Source: Puniceicoccales bacterium
Lineage (GTDB): Bacteria; Verrucomicrobiota; Verrucomicrobiia; Opitutales; JAIRKQ01
DNA: 10,075 nucleotides
NCBI GenBank assembly: GCA_031266155.1
Contig: JAISBO010000073.1
Coordinates: 1-10,075, forward strand
Direction: 5' to 3'
The notes under the pieces are model-generated. The model was not told the origin of the DNA. It saw nothing but the letters and a program-made list of their open reading frames with translations, and made no database searches. The position numbers and the translations under genes were made by a program. Of the stretch, positions 1 to 7,413 are shown piece by piece (within the stretch, counting starts at the first letter, position 1; every line of letters begins with the position of its first letter).

Positions 1-27
1 AATAATTTTTACAAAAGAGCTGGATTT

Positions 28-1755
28 TTGAAGTATTTTAGTTTTTTGAAAGACTCAAAACTAAAATTTTTATTGGCGATTGTGGCGGGCATTCTGTATG
101 GGGTTTCCAGTGGATTTTGTATACCAGTAATTTTGAAATTTTCCTCGGAAAAAGTGTTCTCCCGGGTTGATCTCCCGCTTTACATGCTACTCATGGTTTC
201 CATAGCTCCCGTCATTGCCATGACGCTGAGGGCAACTTTTTCCATAATTAACGCCTATTACCTGGGGTTTTGTGGTCAAAAGATTTTGCAAGGGCTGCGG
301 GTTATGATCTTTGACAAAATTCAAAGATTGCCCGTAGAATATTTCAAAAAGACCGAACCAGGAGCATTAATCACCCGCTCATTGAACGATACTGCCATGC
401 TCCAGGAAACCATTATTTCTGTCTCCCAGGAAGTCGTAAAACAGCCCATAGCACTGCTAGGGGCGATTGGAGCCCTAATATTTTTATGTTACAAACATTC
501 GAATGTGATAATTTTACTGATATTTTTCCTAGCAGTTGCTCTAGTCGTTTTCCCCATTAAGGCTGTCGGAAAGAAGATGCAAGAAAAAGCAATGGGATTG
601 CAGCAAACAACGGAGGGCATTACTACAAAATTGGCCCATAACCTATCCGCCGTCCAGGAAATCCGTGCATTCGCAATGGAGGAAAGCGAAGTGTCTCTCT
701 ATCGGAGCATGTGTGGGAATGTTATGAGTTCCGTGATGAAATCGTTGAAGTATTCCATCATCGTTTCACCAATCATAGAAATAGTTGCTTCCGTTGGCAT
801 AGGTTTTGCCATGTTTTATTCCTATAAAACGCAAATCCAGCCATCCGTATTCATAGCACTAACGGGAGCATTATACCTAAGCTACGAACCGATCAAAAAA
901 ATTGCCGAACTAAATAATAGATTAAAGGCCGGATCCGCTAGCCTATCGCGCATAGAAGAGTTGTTGAATATTCCTGAAAAAATTTACGATCCCGAGAATC
1001 CCGTGCCAGTTGGCAGGTTAGTGGGGGATATTACATTTTATAATGTTTCGTTTTCCTATGGAGAATCGGGAAAAGCCCTATGTGATATTATTACCCAAAT
1101 GGAGCATGGGAAAACCTATGCGCTTGTGGGAAGTAGTGGTGCGGGGAAAACGACAATGGCAAACCTAATACTTCGCTTCTACGACGTGACCGCTGGAGCT
1201 GTTCGAATCGATGGGATCGACATTCGCAATGTGAAACTAAAGGACCTTAGAAAAAATATCTCCTATGTGCCCCAGTCGCCAACGTTAATTAATGGAACGA
1301 TGTGTGATAATATCAAATGGAGCGCCCCCGATGCCTCCTTTGAACAGGTGGTCGAAGCCTCGAAAAAAGCCTATGCCCATGAATTCATATTGCATTTGGA
1401 AAATGGATACAATACCATGGTCGGTGAAGGAGGGGCGAGGTTGTCGGGAGGACAGAAACAACGAATCGCCATTGCTCGAGCATTCCTACGGGATGCCCCC
1501 ATTCTTATTTTCGATGAGGCCACATCGGCACTGGATGCCAATAGTGAGCATGAAGTACATATCGGCATAGAGAATCTAGCAAAAAACCGAACCACAATCC
1601 TCATTTCCCACAGGTTCACGATGATGTCCATCGTGGATATGGTTTTTGTACTGGACCAGGGAAAAATTGCCGAGGTTGGATCGCCGGAGGAACTCCTAGG
1701 CCAAACGGATTCAATTTATTACAGCCTATACCAAAAACAGCAGGGACTAAAATAG
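28..1755 (+). CDS. ABC exporter, fused permease and ATPase (MsbA/LmrA type)
   Basis: Half-transporter of the type I exporter fold, expected to act as a homodimer in the inner membrane and use ATP to flip or export a lipid or other amphipathic substrate. About six hydrophobic segments occupy residues 10-290 (for example near 13-33, 50-70, 137-153, 158-176, 245-265 and 275-290). The ATPase domain follows with every expected motif: Walker A GSSGAGKT at 368-375, Q-loop Gln416, signature LSGGQ at 472-476, Walker B ILIFDE at 492-497 and switch His528. The chosen start is a TTG preceded at about 9 bases by an AAAAGAG-like site, and it gives a normal N-terminus. The frame stays open to the left edge, so an upstream start outside the window is possible. 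The gene ends convergently with sufU. MsbA (lipid A flippase) is a reasonable guess in a diderm, but the substrate cannot be read from sequence. Confidence 0.93.
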   Translation: MKYFSFLKDSKLKFLLAIVAGILYGVSSGFCIPVILKFSSEKVFSRVDLPLYMLLMVSIAPVIAMTLRATFSIINAYYLGFCGQKILQGLRVMIFDKIQRLPVEYFKKTEPGALITRSLNDTAMLQETIISVSQEVVKQPIALLGAIGALIFLCYKHSNVIILLIFFLAVALVVFPIKAVGKKMQEKAMGLQQTTEGITTKLAHNLSAVQEIRAFAMEESEVSLYRSMCGNVMSSVMKSLKYSIIVSPIIEIVASVGIGFAMFYSYKTQIQPSVFIALTGALYLSYEPIKKIAELNNRLKAGSASLSRIEELLNIPEKIYDPENPVPVGRLVGDITFYNVSFSYGESGKALCDIITQMEHGKTYALVGSSGAGKTTMANLILRFYDVTAGAVRIDGIDIRNVKLKDLRKNISYVPQSPTLINGTMCDNIKWSAPDASFEQVVEASKKAYAHEFILHLENGYNTMVGEGGARLSGGQKQRIAIARAFLRDAPILIFDEATSALDANSEHEVHIGIENLAKNRTTILISHRFTMMSIVDMVFVLDQGKIAEVGSPEELLGQTDSIYYSLYQKQQGLK

Positions 1756-1836
1756 CGTCGGCAAATGTTCCGCCAGTGACTCGATGAAAAATAAAACCCG
1801 AATTGCATTTGTACCGTTGGTTTAGTCCAATGTTCC

Positions 1837-2274
1837 TCACAGGAGCGCTTCTTTGGCGGCATGCCATGGGAGGGTTGCACACTTGATGCGCATGGGAAAC
1901 TTTCTAACTCCAATTAGGGACACCACTTCTCCGTATTGCTCCATGGGATTGTTTGAAGCCACTGCCGTTGAAGAGTTACTAAGTGTGGAGCATATGTCAT
2001 CGATAATTTTAAAAGCCTCTTGCCTAGATTTTCCGGTTAGAATTTCTGTCATTAGCGACGCGCTTGCCTGTGAGATTGCACAGCCTTCACCGTCAAATGT
2101 TATCCTGCGGACAATATCATCTACGATTTCGACAAACACCGTAATGTCATCCCCACAGGAAGGATTGTAGCCTTGGGCAAATTTTGCCGGCGAAGGTAGC
2201 TTACATTTGTTTCGCGGAACCCGATTGTGTTCCAAAATGACATCCTGATACAAATCTTCTAGCGCTTCTTCCAT
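1837..2274 (-). CDS. sufU: SufU-like iron-sulfur cluster assembly protein
   Basis: IscU/NifU-N fold protein of 145 residues, probably cytoplasmic. It carries the three conserved cysteines and the aspartate in their usual settings: Cys40 and Asp42 in NPSCGDD, Cys65 in GEGCAIS, and Cys132 in KCATLPWH. The stretch of roughly 20 extra residues before the last cysteine is typical of SufU and absent from IscU. In well-studied SufU proteins these residues bind zinc, and the protein accepts sulfur from the cysteine desulfurase SufS. No sufS, sufB, sufC or sufD lies in the window, so this copy stands alone. An in-frame TAG two codons upstream makes the ATG at 2274 the natural start. The only purine-rich stretch (AGAAG) abuts the ATG, so ribosome binding looks weak. 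The gene is divergent from comF and convergent with the ABC exporter. Confidence 0.9.
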   Translation of the reverse strand: MEEALEDLYQDVILEHNRVPRNKCKLPSPAKFAQGYNPSCGDDITVFVEIVDDIVRRITFDGEGCAISQASASLMTEILTGKSRQEAFKIIDDICSTLSNSSTAVASNNPMEQYGEVVSLIGVRKFPMRIKCATLPWHAAKEALL

Positions 2275-2313
2275 CTTCTAATCAAAACTTGACATTGACT
2301 ATTTTTAACTTTC

Positions 2314-2320
2314 AAGGGGG
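2314..2320 (+). promoter_or_regulatory. Strong Shine-Dalgarno site of comF
   Basis: AAGGGGG lies six bases before the comF ATG. It is the clearest ribosome binding site in the window. Most other genes here have weak or no recognisable sites and seem to rely on translational coupling. It fixes the comF start at 2327. Confidence 0.7.
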
Positions 2321-2326
2321 AAAGCA

Positions 2327-3076
2327 ATGAAGTTTTTTGAAAAAGCGAAAAAATTTTTCAATTTCCTATTAGATTGTTTGTTCCCAAGATGTTGTACGAT
2401 TTGTAGTAGAAAGGTTGACGGAAATGACTATTGTAATCTGTGTTCATCCTGCATTGAAAAAATTCCATGGATAAGAGGAAGTAAATGTTCTTTATGCTCC
2501 CGTCCCATGGGCGATATGGAAGTAAGTGGAGACGAAAAACCTATTTGTGCCGAATGCAAAGCTAACCCTCCGTGCTTTAAAAGCGGAATGTCTTGCTGGT
2601 TACACAAAGGGGTTGGGAGAGACATAATTTTGACGCTGAAGTATCGAAATGCAGATTTTTTAAAAAATGATATTGCAACGCTGTTGAAACGTTATTGCGG
2701 CGAAGTTTGTGAGTTTGTAGAAAATTCACTGCTGGTTCCTGTCCCCACTCCCTATTTTCGTCGGGTAAAACGGGGATATAATCAGGCGGAAGTTATAGCA
2801 TATGCGGTTGCAAAAATTGTTAATAATGCTAGTGTGGTAAATATGCTTAGAAGCAAAGGTAAGCAGTCACAGACAAAATTAAAACGCGACGAACGGTTGG
2901 TCAATGCGAAAGGAGTGTTCGAGTGTTCCGTAGGCAGTGAAGGTGTCCCCCAGGATTCCAGAATTGTGATTGTCGATGATGTTTCGACGACGGGAGCAAC
3001 GGTTAATGAATGCTGTAGGATTTTGCAGGAAGCCGGGTTTGATAATTTGCATGTATTAACTTTATCGTATGGGTAA
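2327..3076 (+). CDS. comF: ComF family phosphoribosyltransferase-like protein
   Basis: Member of the ComF/GntX family (249 residues). An N-terminal cysteine-rich zinc-binding region has CxxC-type pairs at Cys23/Cys26, Cys36/Cys39/Cys42, Cys54/Cys57 and Cys74/Cys77. The C-terminal part is a type I phosphoribosyltransferase fold with the family motif RGYNQAE at 149-155 and the PRPP-binding motif VIVDDVSTTGAT at 214-225. In competent bacteria ComF proteins are needed for DNA uptake and act at the cytoplasmic face of the membrane; in many others the role is unknown. No other competence gene is present here, so a transformation role is not shown by context. It is first in a tight cluster with accD and murE and is divergent from sufU. 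Confidence 0.93.
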   Translation: MKFFEKAKKFFNFLLDCLFPRCCTICSRKVDGNDYCNLCSSCIEKIPWIRGSKCSLCSRPMGDMEVSGDEKPICAECKANPPCFKSGMSCWLHKGVGRDIILTLKYRNADFLKNDIATLLKRYCGEVCEFVENSLLVPVPTPYFRRVKRGYNQAEVIAYAVAKIVNNASVVNMLRSKGKQSQTKLKRDERLVNAKGVFECSVGSEGVPQDSRIVIVDDVSTTGATVNECCRILQEAGFDNLHVLTLSYG

Positions 3077-3078
3077 AA

Positions 3079-3966
3079 ATGTCACTATTTAGCAGGCCAA
3101 AATATTCTACCATTTCAATTAAACGGAAAGATATTCCAAAGGGAATTTGGACAAAATGTCCCGTCAGTGGGGAAACAGTCTATAACCGTGACTTGGAAAA
3201 AAATTTCATGGTCGTTCCCAAGAGCGGGTACCATTTCCCGCTATCCGCTGACCAACGCATTGAGCTGCTATGCGACAGTGGGACATTTCGAGAAATGTGG
3301 CAAGAATTGGAGACCGTCGACGTTCTTGGCTTTGAAGGGGAAGTTTCCTACGTAGAAAAATTGGCAAAATATCGGGAAAAGACCAAGATGCAGGAAGCAG
3401 CCATCGCCGGAATGGCAAAATTGTGCGGAATAAAGATCGCCATTGCAGTGATGGATTTTAGATTCCTTGGAGCCAGCATGGGAGTAGTTGTTGGCGAAAG
3501 AATTACGCGGACCATTGAACTTGGTCTGCAAGAAAATATTCCGGTAATTGTGGTCTGTGCTTCCGGGGGAGCCAGAATGTATGAGGGCATTCTAAGCCTC
3601 ATGCAAATGGCGAAAACATCTGCCGCACTTGCCCGATTGAAAGAAGCCAAGATCCCCTATGTCGCTGTTCTAACAAACCCCACAATGGCCGGTGTGCTTG
3701 CAAGTTTTGCTTCCCTAGGCGATGTAATCATTGCCGAGCCAGGAGCTCTGATTGGTTTTGCGGGTCCACGGGTTATTAGGGAGACCACCCGCCAAGATTT
3801 GCCGGAAGGGTTTCAAACTGCAGAGTTTCTACTAGCCCATGGTTTGATCGACCAAGTGGTCCACCGGCTGGAACTTAAAGGCAGAATAAGACATTTTTTG
3901 GAATCCTTTGGCTATGGTCCCCAACATGAAAAATCTACAAGTGCTCAAAAATCTCGTAGGCGATGA
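3079..3966 (+). CDS. accD: Acetyl-CoA carboxylase carboxyltransferase subunit beta, with degenerate zinc ribbon
   Basis: Beta subunit of the acetyl-CoA carboxylase carboxyltransferase, which with AccA moves the carboxyl group from biotin on AccB to acetyl-CoA to make malonyl-CoA for fatty acid synthesis. The crotonase-like core is intact: GASMGVVVGE at 131-140, SGGARM at 162-167, SLMQMAKT at 173-180, and a normal C-terminal GFAGPRVI at 226-233. Length (295) is normal. The N-terminal zinc ribbon is unusual. At the positions of the four E. coli zinc cysteines (27, 30, 46, 49) this protein has Cys27, Ser30, Val46 and Ser49, so it should not bind zinc in the known way. The ATG lies 2 bases after the comF stop with no good Shine-Dalgarno, implying coupled translation. 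The last 41 bases overlap murE. accA is not in the window. Confidence 0.96.
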   Translation: MSLFSRPKYSTISIKRKDIPKGIWTKCPVSGETVYNRDLEKNFMVVPKSGYHFPLSADQRIELLCDSGTFREMWQELETVDVLGFEGEVSYVEKLAKYREKTKMQEAAIAGMAKLCGIKIAIAVMDFRFLGASMGVVVGERITRTIELGLQENIPVIVVCASGGARMYEGILSLMQMAKTSAALARLKEAKIPYVAVLTNPTMAGVLASFASLGDVIIAEPGALIGFAGPRVIRETTRQDLPEGFQTAEFLLAHGLIDQVVHRLELKGRIRHFLESFGYGPQHEKSTSAQKSRRR

Positions 3967-5431
3967 CCTGTCCATCGATTTGGGAGAGAATTTCCAGGCC
4001 TTCCAGAATGAATTGGTTGAACAAATAACGTGCGATTCCCGCGAAGTGCGCGAGCCCTCAAGGAGTGGAGCAACCTTGTTTTTCGCCCTTGCCGGTGAAC
4101 ATTTCGATGGCCACAACTTTATCGATGATGTATTTCAAAAAAATCCTTCGGCGATTATCCTATCAGAAAAGGACCTGAGGTCGCTCCATGGGCGTAGCAT
4201 CCAGGTCCGTGATATTCAGAAGACGATGGCGGTCATTGCCAAGAGATTTTTTACAAATCCCGATGCCAAACTAAATCTAATCGGCGTAACAGGTACGAAT
4301 GGGAAAACTACCACTACCTATCTATGCCGTGCGATGTTAAACACCATCAGCAAAACTGGCATGCTGGGAACGGTGGAATACGATGTGTGTGGCAAAATCA
4401 GAAAGGTATCAAATACTACCCCCGAAGCGATAGTTCTATTCCGAATGCTGGCCGAAGCAGTTCAAAATGGATGCCAAAATTTAGCCCTTGAAATCAGTTC
4501 CCATGCCCTGGAACTAAAGAGAGCCTATGGTTTGGAAGTAAACGTTGCAATATTTACAAATTTGACACCGGACCACCTAGACTTTCACGGAAACCTCGAT
4601 GATTATTTTTTAGCGAAGAAAAAATTGTTCCACGGAATCAATGGCCATAAACCGAAATGTTCCATAGTAAACATTGATGATACATACGGACGACAACTGT
4701 TTCACTCCCTCAAAAATGATGGAGAAACACCCATATCGTTTGGATTTTCAAAGGATGCGGATTTTAAAATTTGTAGCGTTAAAAAAAACGATATCAATGG
4801 GACGATTTTTACGATAGCGACCCCCAAACGGCCCTATGAATTTAAGTCACCCCTATTTGGGCACTACAATTTGTTGAATATAGCTGCAAGTTTTGCTGCC
4901 AGCACGATGCTCTATGAAAATCCGGAAAAATTTATTGAAGCTGTCGCTGATTTTCAAGGTGTGCCAGGCCGCATGGATAAAGTAATATTGCCCAATGGAG
5001 CTACGGCATTTGTCGACTATGCCCATACTCCCGATGCGCTTAGTGCTGCCATTGAATCATTGAAATCTATCCAAAAAAGACGCCTAATAGTCGTTTTTGG
5101 ATGTGGAGGGGATCGCGATACGACAAAACGTGCCCCCATGACAAGAATAGTTAACGGAAAGTCCGATTTTGCAATTGCAACATCAGATAATCCTCGCCAT
5201 GAGCCCCAGGATAACATATTTAGAGACATGGAAAGGGGCGTGGTTGATAGTAACAAAATCGCTTTCATCAAGGACAGAAAAGAAGCCATAATTAAAGCTA
5301 TTCAATTATCCCAGGCAGGAGACATTATTTTGGTGGCGGGGAAGGGGCACGAAACCTATCAACGGGTTAATGATAAAACTTTCGACTTCGATGATAAAAA
5401 GATTACCCGGGAAGTAGGCGACCTATGCTGA
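3926..5431 (+). CDS. murE: UDP-N-acetylmuramoyl-tripeptide synthetase, meso-diaminopimelate-adding
   Basis: Cytoplasmic Mur ligase that adds the third residue of the peptidoglycan stem peptide using ATP. Counting from the ATG at 3926 (501 residues), it has the N-terminal UDP-MurNAc domain with CDSREV near 35, the P-loop GTNGKTT at 123-129, DHLDFHG at 216-222, the likely carbamylated Lys231 in AKKKLF, and the C-terminal GKGHE motif. The amino-acid selector is DNPR at 421-424, the form known for enzymes that add meso-diaminopimelate rather than lysine. Start choice: TTG at 3908 and ATG at 3914 are also in frame; ATG 3926 gives the most family-like N-terminus, and none has a good Shine-Dalgarno. 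All options overlap the end of accD, by 41 bases for 3926. The gene sits apart from any visible division and cell wall cluster and ends 9 bases inside the convergent gene at 5423-5878. Confidence 0.95.
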   Translation: MKNLQVLKNLVGDDLSIDLGENFQAFQNELVEQITCDSREVREPSRSGATLFFALAGEHFDGHNFIDDVFQKNPSAIILSEKDLRSLHGRSIQVRDIQKTMAVIAKRFFTNPDAKLNLIGVTGTNGKTTTTYLCRAMLNTISKTGMLGTVEYDVCGKIRKVSNTTPEAIVLFRMLAEAVQNGCQNLALEISSHALELKRAYGLEVNVAIFTNLTPDHLDFHGNLDDYFLAKKKLFHGINGHKPKCSIVNIDDTYGRQLFHSLKNDGETPISFGFSKDADFKICSVKKNDINGTIFTIATPKRPYEFKSPLFGHYNLLNIAASFAASTMLYENPEKFIEAVADFQGVPGRMDKVILPNGATAFVDYAHTPDALSAAIESLKSIQKRRLIVVFGCGGDRDTTKRAPMTRIVNGKSDFAIATSDNPRHEPQDNIFRDMERGVVDSNKIAFIKDRKEAIIKAIQLSQAGDIILVAGKGHETYQRVNDKTFDFDDKKITREVGDLC

Positions 5432-5878
5432 TCGTTTCAGCAAAACTTGGACGATTTTGTGAGTATCCGTGAGAATATTTTTCCATTCTTGGGGATCTTC
5501 TGATAGGGATTCGAGGGAATAAATCTGCAACACTTGCTCAATAAATGATTCTTCAAAACGCATTTTAAGCAACCTTTCCCGGATGTCCACTGCCGATGGT
5601 TCATTGGGGGGGTATGCCTTCCCAATGCCTAAACACGTGCGAATGGCATAGCGGGCAAAAAATCTAAAATTAGTGTCATCTTCATAGGCAATGGCTCGTT
5701 CCATATTTACAACGGCACTACCAATTACATAGTGGGGATCGGAAAAGTTTCTTTGGGCATTTGCTTTCCTTATCTTTGACACTGTCCTATGGATAAAATA
5801 CGACAATACTGCGGTGGACACACTTAATACAAGCCATAGGATCGTTTTTTCGTAGTCACTCGTAAAGCCAAGATACAT
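5423..5878 (-). CDS. Hypothetical membrane-anchored protein
   Basis: A 151-residue protein I do not recognise. It has a short N-terminal tail, one hydrophobic segment at about residues 12-29, then basic residues (RTVSKIRKANAQR) that by the positive-inside rule put the C-terminal domain in the cytoplasm. That domain is mostly helical in character, with RFFARYAIRTCLGIG near 72-86 and DIRERLLKMRF near 98-108. The pattern loosely recalls the small helical domain at the C-terminus of BatD-type proteins, but this is only an impression. An in-frame TGA four codons upstream supports the ATG at 5878, though no Shine-Dalgarno is visible. It follows the glycosyltransferase gene by 29 bases on the same strand, so the two are probably co-transcribed. 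Its 3' end overlaps that of murE by 9 bases. Confidence 0.75.
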   Translation of the reverse strand: MYLGFTSDYEKTILWLVLSVSTAVLSYFIHRTVSKIRKANAQRNFSDPHYVIGSAVVNMERAIAYEDDTNFRFFARYAIRTCLGIGKAYPPNEPSAVDIRERLLKMRFEESFIEQVLQIYSLESLSEDPQEWKNILTDTHKIVQVLLKRSA

Positions 5879-5907
5879 ATGAAAAATTCATTGGATAACC
5901 CTAAGAC

Positions 5908-6696
5908 TTATTGGGAGTTCTTAGAAAATGGGGTTTCTTCGTAGAAGTTGAGCAATCTTGTGTATTTATATAATGTGAAGAAACTTTTAAGTCTAGCTAC
6001 GAAATAACCTATGGACCCATCCAAAAATCCAAGTTTCAGGATGTAGGAATGGAAAAATGTCCACTGGGCTTTGACTGCTGCACCTAATGGAGAAATTTTC
6101 TTCTTGCACTCAAACAGATCACGGGCAGCCAAATCGGCATACAGAGCATTCCTATTTATAAATTCTCCAGGTAATTCTCCGGAATAGTGTAAAATATCCC
6201 CCTTTATTCGCCGTACTTTGCCATCTACTTCCACCCTTTCGTGCACTCTACCACCGACAAAACGCCCATGACCTTTCTTAAAAAGCCTCAGACTATAATC
6301 CGGATACCAATCGCCATAGGAAATCCATTTATCCAGAAAAAATGTTTTCCTGGCAAACTTGGCAGCGACGTATGGGTTAGCGGTTATGCTAATGAAATTC
6401 TTTATGGATGTCATCAGGGTTTCGTTTATTGCTTCATCGGCATCGAGGGATAATACCCATTCATGCATGGCAATGTCGATGGCAAAGTTCTTTTGGTCAC
6501 GAAATCCTTCCCATTTATGTTCCACAACCTTTGCGCCGTAGGATTCGGCAAGAATTTTGGTTTCATCCGTACAATCGTTTATTACGACTATCATTTCGTC
6601 GGCAATGGGTACAACGGATTGAAGGCATCTGGTTATGATTTTTTCAGCATTTTTAGCTATTATGACCACGCTTAGTCCTGGTGAATAAATATTCAT
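5908..6696 (-). CDS. Family 2 glycosyltransferase, WaaE/KdtX-like
   Basis: GT-A fold glycosyltransferase (262 residues) of the group that includes WaaE, which adds sugars to the lipopolysaccharide inner core at the cytoplasmic face of the inner membrane. It opens with SVVIIAKNAEKI at 9-20 and has the metal and nucleotide-sugar motif LDADE at 84-88. Family-typical blocks follow: GDWYPDYSLRLF at 128-139, VHE at 151-153, an asparagine-tyrosine pattern near 183-187, and GFLDG at 223-227. The usual first aspartate of a VVDSGSTD block is replaced (VVINDCTD, Ile39, with Asp41 two residues later). Donor and acceptor cannot be deduced. The ATG at 6696 has no visible Shine-Dalgarno. A candidate promoter lies in the 77-base spacer shared with the divergent sigma-factor gene. 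The small membrane protein gene follows downstream. Confidence 0.9.
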   Translation of the reverse strand: MNIYSPGLSVVIIAKNAEKIITRCLQSVVPIADEMIVVINDCTDETKILAESYGAKVVEHKWEGFRDQKNFAIDIAMHEWVLSLDADEAINETLMTSIKNFISITANPYVAAKFARKTFFLDKWISYGDWYPDYSLRLFKKGHGRFVGGRVHERVEVDGKVRRIKGDILHYSGELPGEFINRNALYADLAARDLFECKKKISPLGAAVKAQWTFFHSYILKLGFLDGSIGYFVARLKSFFTLYKYTRLLNFYEETPFSKNSQ

Positions 6697-6714
6697 AGCA
6701 GATGAAAAAGAGGC

Positions 6715-6742
6715 ATTTAATTGGAAAATGAAATGTTGTCAA
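6715..6742 (-). promoter_or_regulatory. Candidate promoter of the glycosyltransferase operon
   Basis: On the minus strand a perfect TTGACA -35 box (plus-strand 6737-6742) is followed after 16 bases by TTAAAT (6715-6720), a 4 of 6 match to TATAAT. Transcription would begin near 6708, about 11 bases before the ATG at 6696. The -35 overlaps that of the divergent promoter base for base except at one end. Confidence 0.5.
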
Positions 6743-6764
6743 TAGGCAAACTTTATTGTATGAT
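6736..6764 (+). promoter_or_regulatory. Promoter of the sigma-factor operon
   Basis: TTGTCA (6736-6741), a 17-base spacer and TATGAT (6759-6764) form a housekeeping-type promoter with one mismatch in each box. The expected start of transcription is near 6771, two to four bases before the ATG at 6774. No ECF-type GGAACTT-like -35 at suitable spacing was seen, so autoregulation by the encoded sigma factor is not evident here. Confidence 0.6.
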
Positions 6765-6773
6765 TGATTTTCA

Positions 6774-7409
6774 ATGAGTGTGGAAGGCATAGTTTCATAT
6801 GGCGATGATGTTTCGAGCGGTACCACTAGCGAACAATCATTCAATGAAGATCACTGCCTAATAGATCGAGTAAAAGCCAATGACTCCACTGCTTTTGATG
6901 CTCTTGTAAAGAAATACCGCGAAAGGCTATTTTCGATAGTGTACAACATGACGTCAAATCGCGATGATGCGTTTGATATTACACAGGAAGTCTTTATAAA
7001 GGCGTTCCGGGGGATAAAAAATTTTAATGGCAAATCCGCTTTTTTTACCTGGTTATATAGAATTGCCATAAATACTTCGGTCACACAAATAAACAAAACT
7101 AGACTGCGTCGGTTTTTCAGCCTAGAAACCCTAGATGTGGAAAATACCCAAAAGGCTTGCCCGGAATATTTTGTCGGTATGGATAGTGCAAGTAAACCCC
7201 TTTTTTTGAAAGAATTGCAGGAAAATTTGAACATCGCCCTGCAAAAATTGTCAAACAAACATAGGAGTGTGGTTGTTTTATGCGAAATAGAGGGGCTTAG
7301 TTCCGCCCAAGCAGCTTTTGTTTTAAAGTGTTCGGAAGGGACAGTGAGATCTCGTCTTCATTACGCAAAAGAACAATTAAAATCCTATCTCCAAAATTAT
7401 TTACACTAA
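6774..7409 (+). CDS. RNA polymerase sigma factor, ECF (sigma-70 family, RpoE-like)
   Basis: Extracytoplasmic-function sigma factor of 211 residues that would direct RNA polymerase to a stress regulon. Region 2 spans about 37-105 and contains AFDALVKKY, the DITQEVFIKAFRGI core-binding and -10 recognition helix at 68-81, and FFTWLYRIAINT at 90-101. A linker of about 45 residues leads to region 4 at about 148-205, with LQKLSNKHRSVVVLCEIEGLS and the helix-turn-helix ending in EGTVRSRLHYAKEQL. There is no C-terminal extension. The N-terminal 28 residues before region 2 are not conserved-looking. The ATG at 6774 has no Shine-Dalgarno and lies almost at the predicted transcription start; GTG at 6780 is the only nearby alternative. 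It heads a tightly packed operon with a membrane protein, a DegS-like protein and RNase HIII. Confidence 0.95.
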   Translation: MSVEGIVSYGDDVSSGTTSEQSFNEDHCLIDRVKANDSTAFDALVKKYRERLFSIVYNMTSNRDDAFDITQEVFIKAFRGIKNFNGKSAFFTWLYRIAINTSVTQINKTRLRRFFSLETLDVENTQKACPEYFVGMDSASKPLFLKELQENLNIALQKLSNKHRSVVVLCEIEGLSSAQAAFVLKCSEGTVRSRLHYAKEQLKSYLQNYLH

Positions 7410-7413
7410 AACT

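Noticed and set aside
1756..1836. Possible bidirectional terminator between the ABC exporter and sufU
   Set aside because: Only a distant 6-base inverted match (CAAATG and CATTTG) and an AATGTTCC direct repeat were found, with no stable stem next to a T-run.
1292..1913. Several 60-90 codon frames on both strands over the ABC exporter end and the sufU end
   Set aside because: They overlap well-supported genes with complete motifs and show no protein family features, so they are antisense or out-of-frame shadows.
2289..2305. TTGACA followed by TATTTT upstream of comF as a possible promoter
   Set aside because: The two boxes are only about 5 bases apart and no -10-like hexamer lies at 16-18 bases from TTGACA. 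It may be a chance match.
6693..6716. A seven-codon minus-strand ORF (ATG CCT ... CTA TGA) whose stop overlaps the glycosyltransferase start as ATGA, like a leader peptide
   Set aside because: Its ATG lies inside the predicted -10 box, upstream of the expected transcription start near 6708, so it would not be transcribed from that promoter.
6653..6844. Minus-strand 63-codon reading frame across the divergent promoter spacer
   Set aside because: It overlaps the starts of both the glycosyltransferase and the sigma-factor genes in other frames, covers the predicted promoters, and encodes nothing recognisable.
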